Notes under the pieces: model-generated
Database searches by the model: none
Seen by the model: the letters and a program-made list of their open reading frames with translations, nothing else
Told to the model about the DNA's origin: nothing
Assembly: GCF_003598715.1 (NCBI RefSeq)
Contig: NZ_QZFU01000013.1
Coordinates: forward strand, 180,692 to 244,691
Source of the DNA: Nocardia panacis
GTDB lineage: Bacteria > Actinomycetota > Actinomycetes > Mycobacteriales > Mycobacteriaceae
Reading direction: 5' to 3'
Length of the DNA stretch: 64,000 nucleotides
Part shown: in pieces, positions 17,335 to 26,750 of the stretch
Position numbering within the stretch: the first letter of the stretch is position 1
Layout of the letters: the number at the start of each line of letters is the position of its first letter
Made by a program: the position numbers and the translations under genes

Positions 17335-18738
17335 GTGACTACGAGAGTTCGCTTCGCTCCGTCTCCTACCGGGATGTTCCATGTTGGCGGCGCACGCAGC
17401 GCTCTATTCAATTGGGCGGTGGCCCGTCGTTCCGGTGGGCGGTTCGTGCTGCGTATCGAAGACACCGATCAGGCTCGCAACAAGCCGGAATGGGTGCAGG
17501 GCATCATCACTGCGCTGGCGACGATCGGGATCTCCGAGGCTGATCCCGCGTTCGAGGGGCCTTATTTCCAGTCGGCCAACGCCGAAGCACACAAGACCGC
17601 CGCTTCCCGGCTGTTCGCCGGAAAGCGCGCCTACTACTGCGACTGCACTCGTGAACAGGTCACCGAGCGCACCGGCAAGCCGGACGCGGGCTATGACGGC
17701 TTGTGCCGGGATCGCGGCCTGGAATACGCGCAGGGCCGGGCGTTGCGGTTCCGTACCCCCGATGACGGGGAAACCGTTGTGTCCGACCGTATTCGGGGCG
17801 AGACCGCGTTCCCGAACCGCGCCATCGAGGACTTCGTTATCGCTCGCGGGGACGGGACGCCCCTTTTTCTGCTCGCCAACGTCGTCGACGACGTGGACGA
17901 GCGGATCACCGAGGTCATCCGCGGCGAGGAACACCTGCCGAACACTCCCAAGCAGCAACTGTTGTGGGAGGCGTTGGGGCAGACGCCGCCGGCGTGGGCG
18001 CATCTGCCGGTGATCGTGAACGAGAAGCGGCAGAAGCTGTCCAAGCGCCGCGACAAGGTAGCCCTCGAGGACTACATCGCCGAGGGCTACCTGCCCGATG
18101 CTCTGGTGAACTATCTGATGCTGTTGGGGTGGGGGCCGCGCGACGGCGGCCCCGAGATCCGGCCTTACGCCGAGTTGGAGGCGCAGTTCGACATCGCGGA
18201 CGTGACCAAGGCCGGCGCGTTCTTCGATGTGGTCAAGTTGAAGGCATTCAACGGTGAATACATTCGCGCTCTCGATATTTCAGGGTTCATCGCCGTGTGC
18301 CAACCGTGGTTGCGCGCTCCGCGCGCGCCCTGGACCGAAGGCGCGTTCGATCCGGAGGTGTTCGCGGCGGTGGCGCCGCTGGCGCAATCACGAATCGCGG
18401 TGCTCGGTGTGATCACCGCCTACGTCGATTTCCTGTTCCTGGACAAGCCGGTCACCGACGAAACCGCCTGGTCGAAAGCGATGAAGCCCGGCGCGGGTGA
18501 CATGCTCGCCGCCGCTGCCGAGACGCTGACCGGCGCCGACTGGAACGCCGAGGCGATCCGGGCGGCGATCGAGGCCGCCGCCGCCGAGGTGGGGTTGAAG
18601 TTGGGAAAGGCCCAAGCCCCTGTCCGGGTCGCGGTCACCGGTCGCACCGTGGGGCTTCCGTTGTTCGAGTCGTTGGAAGCGTTGGGCAGGGAGCGGACGC
18701 TGGCCCGGATCGAGGCGGCCCGCGCGAATCTTGTGTGA
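17335..18738 (+). CDS. gltX: Glutamyl-tRNA synthetase, second type
   Basis: A 467-aa class I synthetase. The HIGH-type motif is H-V-G-G (residues 16-19, in [13 protein letters not shown]). The KMSKS-type motif is KLSKR (about 234-238). Zinc-type Cys residues appear in YYCDC and YDGLC. Full-length catalytic and anticodon-binding parts make it a GluRS, not the shorter GluQ-RS. The housekeeping actinobacterial enzyme usually reads CPSPTGTPHVG, so this FAPSPTG form looks like an additional, acquired copy. The 3' end faces the rSAM gene with a 14-base gap. Confidence 0.88.
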   Translation: MTTRVRFAPSPTGMFHVGGARSALFNWAVARRSGGRFVLRIEDTDQARNKPEWVQGIITALATIGISEADPAFEGPYFQSANAEAHKTAASRLFAGKRAYYCDCTREQVTERTGKPDAGYDGLCRDRGLEYAQGRALRFRTPDDGETVVSDRIRGETAFPNRAIEDFVIARGDGTPLFLLANVVDDVDERITEVIRGEEHLPNTPKQQLLWEALGQTPPAWAHLPVIVNEKRQKLSKRRDKVALEDYIAEGYLPDALVNYLMLLGWGPRDGGPEIRPYAELEAQFDIADVTKAGAFFDVVKLKAFNGEYIRALDISGFIAVCQPWLRAPRAPWTEGAFDPEVFAAVAPLAQSRIAVLGVITAYVDFLFLDKPVTDETAWSKAMKPGAGDMLAAAAETLTGADWNAEAIRAAIEAAAAEVGLKLGKAQAPVRVAVTGRTVGLPLFESLEALGRERTLARIEAARANLV

Positions 18739-18752
18739 GGTATTCCGGGGGG

Positions 18753-19652
18753 CTACCGGAGGTCGATCAGGCGGTGTTCGGTGGTCTGCGGGTGGGTCGG
18801 CATGGACCACAGCGGGCACACCGGTGCCGTCCTGCGGTCGCATTCGGAGCTGCGCAGCGTCCGGTCGAGGTGGTCGTAGGCGGCGCATCCGCCGCCGCAC
18901 AGTGAACCGTGTGGGCAGCCAAGGCAATTCGAGCTGACCTGGTTGACGAGGGTCAGTTCGGTGACTCCGGCGGGGGCGGCGGTTCGGGGCACGATCTGCC
19001 CGTCGCGGACGGCGCCGTAGTGCAGGTCGGTGTCGAAGAACGCCGAGCAGATATAGACCCGGCCGTCGGGGAATATCGCGAGGCGTTCCAGGTTTCGTGC
19101 GGTGCAGCCGCCGTACCCGGCCTTCCGTAGATCGGCCAGTTGGCTCACGTTCACGAACGCGGGCGGGTAGAAGATCCGTGCCCGCTTGCCCGCTGCTGCC
19201 CGGCGGATCTGCTCGCACAGTCGCATCCATTCCGGTGGCGCCAGTTGGAGTTCGGGCCGGTCCCGGCCGAGGCCGGTCGGGGTGAAGTAGTGGAACGACA
19301 GCATTTCCAGGCCGAGTTGTTCGGCGAGGTCGATCGCGTCGGGCACGTCGGCGGCGTTGTCGCGGGTGATGGTGAAGATGGCGCGGGTTTGGAATCCGGC
19401 GGCCACGGCGCGCTTCATGCTGGCCAGCAGTGGCTGCCAGGTGTTGGGGCCGCGCATCGTTTCGTGGGTGTCGGCGTGGGCTCCGTCCATGCTGAAGGAG
19501 AACGAGTCGATCCGTTCGTCCAGGGTCGGCCAGGTCCGGGCTGGAATGAGGCCGTTGGTGGTCACGACCACCTTGAAGCCCTGGTGTTTGCACACGTCGA
19601 GGATTTCGTCGAGCTGTGGGTGCGTGGTCGGTTCCCCGCCGAGCAGATACAC
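18753..19652 (-). pseudogene. Radical SAM/SPASM protein lacking the CX3CX2C end
   Basis: Three hundred residues begin at GTG with YLLGGEPTTHP, the GGEP motif that normally follows the SAM-cluster cysteines by about 40 residues. No CX3CX2C is found upstream in any frame, and an in-frame TGA lies at 19680. The C-terminus is a SPASM-type auxiliary-cluster domain rich in Cys (GGCTAR, YICSA, NCLGCPHGSLCGGGC, CDRR, CPLW). SPASM enzymes often modify peptides. It is last in an operon with the NTase and FAD oxidoreductase. The N-terminal loss should abolish radical chemistry unless a partner supplies it. Confidence 0.75.
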
Positions 19653-19679
19653 CTTGTACTGGCCGTAGGTGATGCGCGC

Positions 19680-20415
19680 TCAATACCGCAGCCAGGTCGC
19701 CACCGGCATCGGGAAGCGGGCACGCCCCGGGATCGGGCGTCGGTTCGGTCAGGGGCGGTCGTCCCTCGAATACCGTTGCCCGCCAGGCCAAGTCGGAACC
19801 GAACCAACGTTCCAACCCGATCCCGACCGGCGTGTGCATCCACTCGCCCGTATTCTCCTGCGCGGTCCAGGTGGTCGCGATCGTCGCTTGTCGAGAACCG
19901 TCGGGCAGCTTCAAACGGCCCTTGTAGTCCTGTGTTCGTGGCATCGGCCACTGGGTGAAGTACCGCGCCGCGCGCTCGGTGAGTACGTCGAGCACACCAT
20001 CGGGGTCGTGCACGCAGATCTTGGGTTCCTCGAGCATCTTGAACACCACATCGCCCTTGCGGAACACCGACAACGGGCAGTCGGCCTGATAACACGCCGA
20101 ATGTTGGATGGCGGGCACAGTCGCGAGACAACTTTCGGTGTAGGTCAGCAGCGCGTCGAGCGTTGCCATGTCGAATACCTCGCCGACGTGGTCGAACTTC
20201 AATCCCGCCACGCGATGCAACTCCCGGAACCGGTCGGCGAACAGCGCCTCGCACTCACGGTGTGACTCGGCGAGGATCACCACGGTATCGACGTCGCTCG
20301 TTGGCTTCTGTGCGCCACGCGCATAGGAGCCGCCGACATAGGCGGCAATCAGATTGTCGCCGAACACTTCTCGGGCCATCTCCACAGTGCGGGCGGCGAT
20401 CGGCGGTGGGGTCAT
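19680..20415 (-). CDS. Nucleotidyltransferase (polymerase-beta fold), 3' end shifted
   Basis: About 230 residues with the nucleotidyltransferase signature GGSYARGAQKPTSDVDTVV near the N-terminus. The start overlaps the FAD-oxidoreductase stop (ATGA). In its own frame there is no stop near the expected end; that frame runs on through the rSAM gene. One base out of frame, a natural ending (ARFPMPVATWLRY) meets TGA at 19680. A single-base shift near 19700-19730 is therefore likely. Relatives transfer nucleotides to antibiotics, proteins or tRNA 3' ends; the target here is unknown. Confidence 0.7.
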
Positions 20416-21914
20416 CCGGCAATTCCTTCCGTCATTGGGGTAACAGAGGGGCCGAGGATGCCCTCGGCAGCGGCGAGGCCACCGACACCGGCCTGGAGAA
20501 TGCCCTGGGCCAGGCCGGCGCAATCACCCGCGGCATACAACCTCGACACGGAGGTCTCGAGGCTCGGCGACACGACCAACTCGTCCCAGGTGTTCTCCAG
20601 TTCGAGCCCGATCACCCCGACCTGCTCCTCATGAGCGGTGCCGGAACCGGCGAAGAACCCGATCAGGTCATCGAACGCCGAAAGAAGTGCCGTACGCACG
20701 GTGGACGGCAGGATGCCGGCCAGGTTGGCCATCCGATAGTCCCGCACCGATGGGGTGACGCCCGAGCGTGCGGTGAACTCCTCCACGCTCGCGCACCCCA
20801 ACCGGATCGCGCGGAAGTCCGGAAGCCATTGCAGCACGGGCTTTCCCGGCCGGTCCGGACGAAGCCGCCGGTACGGGGTCAACAGGTCGGTTTCGATACG
20901 TGTGGTGTCCCAGGGGCGGCCGTCGTCGTCGCGCAGTTGCGCCAGCAACGCGAAGTTCGCGGTGGCATCGGTAGCGGGTTCTGCGATCACGTGCCCGTCC
21001 AGCAGCGTGTACCCCTCCATGGCGTAATCGGTGAACTTGATCCGCCCGCCACCGGCACCCGAACAGAAGCAGAACGTCTTGACCTTCACCCCATTCCTGG
21101 TCAGCGTCGTCTTGAAATCCTCATGCACCGCCGCGCCCCCACGCAGAAGCTCGGCCGCCATCTCGAAACGCACACCAACCGACGGAACCGGAGGCGCGAA
21201 ATCCACACCCAGAACACGGATCTGGCGATGCCACCAGCTCCGCCCCCGCCGTCCGACCGCGACTACCACCGACCCTGCCCGCACCAGGTACTCGCCCTGG
21301 CGTCGATCACGAAGGCGTGCGACCCACCCCGCAGGAGGCACCGGGGTCAGCGACAGAACTTCGGTGCCCAACCGCAGCTCCAATCCAGCGGTGGCGGATA
21401 CCCGATCATGCATCCGGTCGAGCATCGCCATCACCTCTACCGAGGTCAGGGGCACTACCGGATAGTCCTTCACCGGGAACGGCGACCACCCACGTACGCC
21501 ACGAAACGACGGCACCCCTGTCCCGAGCCATGTCCGCAGTGCCTCGTTCTCGAGCCTCGCCGCTCGCGCCGGCCCCAACAGTTCGGCCAGCCGTCGGCCA
21601 CTGGGAAACCGCGACAGCTTGACTCCGTCGCCGTAGTGGACACAGCCGCCGAACCCGGAGATCACGTTGCAAATTCCTTTGCAGCCAAGGCATGAGCGCA
21701 TCAACTCGACAGGACATACCCGGACCGTGTGCGCGCGCCCGGCATCGACGAGCAGCACCTCACCACCGCCCGCGCTCAGTTTGTCTGCGGCGATGATTCC
21801 CGCAGGCCCCGCACCGACCACCAGCACATCGACATCCGCACCGAAACGTTCCCGGATTCGGGGGAGGTTCGATCCGGTCACGGGCGCGGCCGGATCGACA
21901 AACACAGTGTTCAT
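20412..21914 (-). CDS. FAD-dependent oxidoreductase (COG2509-like)
   Basis: A 500-aa flavoprotein. The dinucleotide fold is VDVLVVGAGPAGIIAADKL (residues 29-47). A Cys-rich stretch (RVCPVELMRSCLGCKGICN) precedes NVISGFGG, a motif typical of the COG2509 dehydrogenases. The C-terminus carries the second FAD motif (LYAAGDCAGLAQGILQA). ATG 21914 has a clear site (AAAGGGGA). It is first in the operon with the NTase and rSAM genes. The cluster of cysteines could bind a metal or act in disulfide chemistry; that is inference. Confidence 0.85.
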   Translation of the reverse strand: MNTVFVDPAAPVTGSNLPRIRERFGADVDVLVVGAGPAGIIAADKLSAGGGEVLLVDAGRAHTVRVCPVELMRSCLGCKGICNVISGFGGCVHYGDGVKLSRFPSGRRLAELLGPARAARLENEALRTWLGTGVPSFRGVRGWSPFPVKDYPVVPLTSVEVMAMLDRMHDRVSATAGLELRLGTEVLSLTPVPPAGWVARLRDRRQGEYLVRAGSVVVAVGRRGRSWWHRQIRVLGVDFAPPVPSVGVRFEMAAELLRGGAAVHEDFKTTLTRNGVKVKTFCFCSGAGGGRIKFTDYAMEGYTLLDGHVIAEPATDATANFALLAQLRDDDGRPWDTTRIETDLLTPYRRLRPDRPGKPVLQWLPDFRAIRLGCASVEEFTARSGVTPSVRDYRMANLAGILPSTVRTALLSAFDDLIGFFAGSGTAHEEQVGVIGLELENTWDELVVSPSLETSVSRLYAAGDCAGLAQGILQAGVGGLAAAEGILGPSVTPMTEGIAG

Positions 21915-21977
21915 ATGAATCCCCTTTACTAGCAGTGGATTTGGGAACTGGATGAGCGGGATACCCACTGCTGGGCC

Positions 21978-22328
21978 GTGACAGCGGTGTATCCAGGGCG
22001 GCAGAGACCCGACGCGCCCCCGTGCACCGGCACCGGGCGACTCGCGGCGGTGCGCATCCAGCGCGGCGTTTCGCCGCTGGAGATCTGGTTCCACGACAGG
22101 TCGGACGGCCCGGTCCGTCTGGACCTGGACTACTGCGGCTACCTGGAGGCGTTAGTGCGCACCAAGGGATGCTTCGGATGGCAATACCTGTTCGCGGACG
22201 TTTCCCTCGCGGATCACGAACACCACCACTCCCTCGACAACATGCGACGGATGCTCGAAGTGTTCCCGAAACTTTTCCCGGAACACGACTACACCGACCT
22301 TGCGGAACGATTGAACCAGCGGTTGTAG
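21978..22328 (+). CDS. Hypothetical protein divergent from the FAD oxidoreductase
   Basis: A 116-aa soluble protein from GTG 21978. The middle reads EIWFHDRSDGPVRLDLDYCG and the C-terminus MRRMLEVFPKLFPEHDYTDL. It has two Cys and several His residues but no motif I can name. It is 63 bases from the divergent FAD gene, so they may share a promoter region. I cannot assign a function. The ribosome site is weak. Confidence 0.65.
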   Translation: MTAVYPGRQRPDAPPCTGTGRLAAVRIQRGVSPLEIWFHDRSDGPVRLDLDYCGYLEALVRTKGCFGWQYLFADVSLADHEHHHSLDNMRRMLEVFPKLFPEHDYTDLAERLNQRL

Positions 22329-22814
22329 CCGGTCAACTCGGCACGCCGTCGGATTCGATGAGTTGACCCGGATTTTGTGCGAAAACGATCTGTCCGGTGC
22401 GAACACGGACCGTTCGGCGCTGCGGGAAGCGCTGGGATCGGAGACCAGCCGTCCCGCGAAAGCCATTCGCGCGCGGGATGTTTCGCGGTTGACCAGTGAC
22501 TACGACCTGGACGGAGAGTTGATGAAGCCGGGCCGCGGTCAGGGGTGCGGTACGTATTCGTCAAGGACACCGAATACGACGACCGGAGCGGGGCGCATGG
22601 TCCGACTCTCTCCCTGTCCAGGAGATTCTCGGTGTTGGTTTCGCGGTACTCGGCCGCTTCGGCAACCTTCACCATGAAACTCTGGGTTCGCCACTCGGTG
22701 CGGCATCACAAGGGCGGTGTGAACCGCTCAGGCGGCAAAGCCCCTTCTCCGCCGAGGGTGTCAGGAACTCGACCCTCGAGGAACGCCACCTGTACACGGC
22801 CGGCGTCGCGGCTA
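22329..22814. other. Stretch without a clear gene
   Basis: Several short frames on both strands look unnatural in composition. The one from 22363 to 22677 starts plausibly (LCENDLSGANTDRSALREAL) but soon degrades. Probably decayed coding sequence. Confidence 0.35.
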
Positions 22815-23085
22815 CGGTGTCGGTTCGGCGGGCTTCGGCGCGGGCCAGAGCGCGGAGGGTTTCGCGCACCATCGGGTTGTAGCGGGCCTGTGCGGGCGCG
22901 ATGGTTCGTGCGGTCGCGAGTGCATCGAATGCGCGTCCGATCGCCATTCAGCAAGTAAGCGCGCGAGACGTCGATCCAATGCCTGCCGACGCTCGCTCTG
23001 GGCATGTCGGCCGGAATCACGAGTGCCGATGCTCGGTTCATCACCCGCTCGGCAACGTTGTTGGCGAGATGTTCATACCGGGAAG
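22815..23085 (-). pseudogene. C-terminal remnant of an actinobacterial XRE regulator
   Basis: Two overlapping minus-strand frames give a typical tail of TPR-bearing XRE regulators. First GRHWIDVSRAYLLNGDR, then after a frameshift near 22940 FDALATARTIAPAQARYNPM and VRETLRALARAEARRTD. The helix-turn-helix part is absent. Confidence 0.55.
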
Positions 23086-23090
23086 TTCGG

Positions 23091-23669
23091 CTACAGCATG
23101 AAGGTGAGTCCGAAATGTGCGCCCAGCCGATTGAGTGCCTCCGGGTCGCCGAAGACAGCTTGCCCGCTCAGGTTCTCGTCATGGTGATCCACGGCGCAGA
23201 AGCACTCAACGGAGTCCCAGGGGATTCCCGTGATGCACGTGGCGAAGGCGATACCGGCTTCGATATCCTCGTCCTCGTCGTAGGGTTTGCCTACCGACCA
23301 CGACTCGGTCTCATCGTTGCAGTCGAATTGGAGCTCCCATCGCGTGTCGTTCTCGACCAGTCGCACGTTGGTGATGCTCACCAAGCCACGAGAACAGGAG
23401 GCGATCTCCTGCAACTCGGCCTCGTACCGCCGCAGCCGCTCGTCGTCGTCGGCCTCGTCGATCCCGCGAAACGTCTTGTAGTCGAACGTGTACCGGATCC
23501 CCAAGGTACTGAGCAGGTTGAGCACAGCCGCTTGGACGCTGTGACCGTTGTAACTCAACGGTTTATCACGCTTGTCCGGTTCCAATGTCCGCTCCGGTGT
23601 GGACGCGTCGATGAGACCCAGTTCGACGATCAGGTCTACGACTTCGCCGACGGTGGGCTCGGAACCCAT
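23091..23669 (-). CDS. Hypothetical acidic protein
   Basis: A 192-aa acidic protein from ATG 23669, preceded by GGAGGA. Visible segments: TVGEVVDLIVELGLIDAS, GIRYTFDYKTFRGIDEADDD, WELQFDCNDETESWSVG, FCAVDHHDENLSGQAVFGD. No signal peptide or membrane segment. The strong acidity and size are like many immunity proteins, but no toxin gene adjoins it and I recognise no family. Confidence 0.75.
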   Translation of the reverse strand: MGSEPTVGEVVDLIVELGLIDASTPERTLEPDKRDKPLSYNGHSVQAAVLNLLSTLGIRYTFDYKTFRGIDEADDDERLRRYEAELQEIASCSRGLVSITNVRLVENDTRWELQFDCNDETESWSVGKPYDEDEDIEAGIAFATCITGIPWDSVECFCAVDHHDENLSGQAVFGDPEALNRLGAHFGLTFML

Positions 23670-23901
23670 CCAGTCCTCCTCGGGATTCGACCGTTTCGGC
23701 GAGCAGAGTATCCCTTCTCGCGTAACCCTCCCGCCTGAACGTATTCCCAGACCGGGCACGACACCGATGGCGAAGCCTTACCGATTGACCCGGCAGCGGT
23801 GGGGAAGCGGCGGGCCGCCAGTCACGGGAAATGCTCGACGCGGGAATAGTGTTGGCGGGCACGGACCTTCGCGCCCCGGTGGTGCCGAACCCTTGGAGAA
23901 C

Positions 23902-24312
23902 ATGCTCGTCGCGAAGATACTCGGGTGGGGGCTGTTGGCCGGGACGGCCCATATCGCCGCTATGGCCCTGCTCTACGGTCGTCCTTCGGTGGCGCGGCTG
24001 CGCCCACCAACCGGGGGCGGTGGTGCGGGTGTCGGTTCTGGTGGGCGCGGGTTGGCGGTGCGGCTGCTCGGGAGTCAGGTCGAGGTGTATGTGATGACCG
24101 TCGGCTATCTCTGGTTGCATCCGCTGTTGCCGGTCGGTGGGCTGCTGGGCGCGGTCGGGTTGGCGGGGTTGTTCGCGGCGCTGCGGGTGTGCGCGCCGGT
24201 GTGGGCGCTGTGGGCACGGGGCGCGTACTCGCGCGGGTATCTCACGGTGGAGGTGGCCGCCGGGGTGCTGGGCAGCCTCGTCGTCGTGCTGACGTTGTGG
24301 ACGCTCGACTGA
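23902..24312 (+). CDS. Small membrane protein
   Basis: A 136-aa protein with ATG 23902 after TTGGAG. It has about three or four hydrophobic segments (AKILGWGLLAGTAHIAAMAL, VYVMTVGYLWLHPLLPVGGL, LLGAVGLAGLFAALRVCAPV, AAGVLGSLVVVLTLWTL). Ten to fifteen Gly-rich residues form the first loop. Function unknown. Confidence 0.7.
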   Translation: MLVAKILGWGLLAGTAHIAAMALLYGRPSVARLRPPTGGGGAGVGSGGRGLAVRLLGSQVEVYVMTVGYLWLHPLLPVGGLLGAVGLAGLFAALRVCAPVWALWARGAYSRGYLTVEVAAGVLGSLVVVLTLWTLD

Positions 24313-24630
24313 AAGCCGGCACTCATGGCTGGGACTCGAACCGGTCGATGTCCCGATGGTCGAGCAGGAGCAGGCAGTAGTGGTGCAACTGAACGGGATC
24401 CGGCGCCAACGCCAGTGATGCCACGGGGTTGGCCCCGGAGCATCACGTAAATGATTGTGGCCGTTGCTATTTCTTCCCGGGTCCGCTGTTGGCGTTGGTC
24501 GCGGCCACCGATTGCGCCCTGCCGACAAACCCTGACGAGGCTGTACTGCTGTCAGGATTGCGCGCGCCCGCCGACTGGAGTGCGCAGGCCCTGCCGGCAA
24601 TACCGCGAAACCGCCTGCTCGAAAAGGGGG
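24313..24630. other. Gap with a short relic frame
   Basis: A 33-codon minus-strand frame at 24323-24424 reads naturally (PDPVQLHHYCLLLLDHRDID) and ends in TGA, but has no ribosome site. It is probably a C-terminal scrap. The rest shows a plus-strand frame of uncertain quality and no signals. Confidence 0.3.
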
Positions 24631-26678
24631 TCAGAATCGCTGGAGTATCCGGATGTTCTCCGGCCGCACCCAGCGGGCGTCGGTGAAGTTGGGGAAGTGG
24701 CGGAGCAGGCCGAGGTTGTCCTTGGTGGGGCGGGTGCCGTCGAACAGGGCGGCGGTGGCGTCGTCGGCGGGGAAGACGCAGGCCGCGGCGACATCGTAGA
24801 AGGGGATGGACGGGTCCAGGTTGACGACGGGGATGGCGCCGCCCGCGGCGGCGGGGCGGTCCTGCACGGGGATGTCGGTGCGGTGCTGGATGCCGGAGTC
24901 GTACCAGATGACCGGGGAGGGGACGCGCAGAACGATGAATCGTGCCGCGGCGGCGTCGGGGACGCGGGTTGTGCCTTCGTCGTCGAAGCCGGTCACTCCG
25001 CCCCATTCGACGTCCTGCAGGGTCTCGCGGCCCGCCGCGAACGTGGCCAGCGCGACCTTGGTGCGGAAAGGTGTCGTCAATGCGGCAGGCCCGGCCTGTT
25101 GCGCCGGTGGGATCCACACTTCCTCGTGCTGTTGGCGCACACCGGGGCCGGCGCCGGGGCGGATGGCGGGCTGGTTCTGCCAGTGCAGGGTGGCTTCGCT
25201 GCGGGTGAGTCCGGTCGCGGTCTCGAGGTGGCTGAAGACCGGTCCGGGTTGGATCAGGCTCTCGCTCGGGGCTTCGGCTTGGGTGTAGAAGAACACGAGC
25301 AGGGTTCCGGTGTCGGGATGGGCGGCGCGGGTGGCGGCGAGGACCGGTTCGAGTCGCGCCAATTCCCGTCGCACCCGGCCGGTTTGGATGTAGTCGTTGA
25401 TCAGGTTCAACGCGAAGTTGACGCCCATGAACGCCAGGGTCAGTCCGGCGATCTGCGCGGTGCCGCGCGGGTCGGGGCCGCCGACCTGGATCGGACGCAT
25501 GTCGGGTGTTCCGACGCGCGCGGTGGTGGTGGACTTCGCGGCGCCTCCTGCGGGCGCTCCGGCAGACGATGCCGTGCTCGAGGGTGTGGCCTTCACACCG
25601 CCGCCCGCGGGCGGCGGGGCGGCGGGCGGCGCTCCGGCCGGTGGCGGTGGCGTACCTCCGCCGCCCACGCCGCCTCCGGTGGGTCCGCGCGTGACGACGC
25701 CGGTCGGGGAGATGCTGATGGGGTCCAGGCCCATCAGTCGCCTGGCGACGTTGTAGTCCTTGGGGATATTGGCCGCGGGGGACAGGGCGAGGGCTTCGGG
25801 CGAGACGCGCACCCCAATTGCTTCTCCACGCTCCTGGCGTTGTTGCGGAAGGCCCGGTCGGTGCTGAAGACCTCGCCGCCGACCCGTTTCGCGGCGGCGA
25901 CCAGTTGTGCGTCGTTGGGCGAGAGCACGGTGGTGCCACCGACCTGGTTCGCCACCAGGATGTCGACCCGTTCTTCCACCGGCACGAACGACGGATCCAC
26001 CGGGAAGCCGAGATCTTTGACCAGTTCCTTGTTCGCGGCGACGGTCTGCGGGTTCGTCGGCTTGTTCACCAGTTCGTGATAGGTCCACTGCGAGATGCGC
26101 AGTTCCGCGCCCGCGGCGCGCAAACCCTGCAGGGCGTTGGCCACGCCGGTGTTGTTGCGCCCGAGTTGGGCGTCGAGGATCTCCGCGTCCAGGTAGATGA
26201 TGCGACGCGGCGGCGCGGGCGGGGCGCCACCGCCGGGCGGCGTCTGCCGCAGCAGCACCGGATGCGCGCCCGCGGCCGCTGTCGGACGGTGGGCGCGGGC
26301 CGCCGTCTCCAGCGGGTGGTCGACGCCCGCGACCTCGATCCGCGCGCCCGCCCGCACCGGCGCGGTCCCGCGTTGCACCACGTGCGCCAATTCGTGGGTC
26401 AGCGTCTCCTGTCCGGCGGTGGTGCCCGGCGCGTACTGTCCGGCGGCGAACACCACATCCCGCCCCACCGTGTACGCGCGGGCTCCGACGGCGGCGGCGG
26501 ATTCGGCGGCGCGGCCGTCGCTGTGCACCCGGACCCGGCTGAAGTCGCTGCCGAACCGGGCGCCCATCTCGGTGCGGGTCCGCTCGTCGAGGGGCTCGCC
26601 CCGCGATCGCAGCACTTCGTGCACGATCGCGGGCGCTGTCGTCGGGTGCGCCTGCCGCGCGCCGAGGAAACCAGCCAT
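24631..26678 (-). CDS. DUF4157-PIN multidomain toxin-like protein (frameshifted)
   Basis: The gene starts at ATG 26678 after GAGGGGG. Residues 20-105 are a DUF4157 (eCIS core) domain with a zinc-protease motif HELAH (95-99). Residues 158-285 resemble a PIN nuclease: Asp164, Glu202, Asp256 and Asp274 fit the acidic set. After residue 289 the frame shifts by one base at a C4 run (25812-25815). The next frame continues smoothly (VRVSPEALALSPAANIPKDY), through a Gly/Pro linker, a hydrophobic helix (LTLAFMGVNFALNLINDY) and about 270 residues of unknown fold. It lies 72 bases after the ligase gene. Possibly an injected effector. Confidence 0.7.
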
Positions 26679-26750
26679 GACGAATCCCCCTCGTAGTCCG
26701 GTTCATCGAGCGTACTGCGGGCTTCCGGTCGAACAAGGGGGAATTGTCGT

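Noticed and set aside
17335..18738. Glu-queuosine tRNA(Asp) synthetase
   Set aside because: That enzyme is about 300 aa and lacks the anticodon-binding domain. This protein is 467 aa with a KLSKR loop and a complete C-terminal part.
24330..24341. Minus-strand GGTTCGAGTCCC resembling a tRNA T-loop
   Set aside because: No matching acceptor stem, D-arm or anticodon arm lies upstream at the right distance, and the bases sit inside a short natural reading frame.
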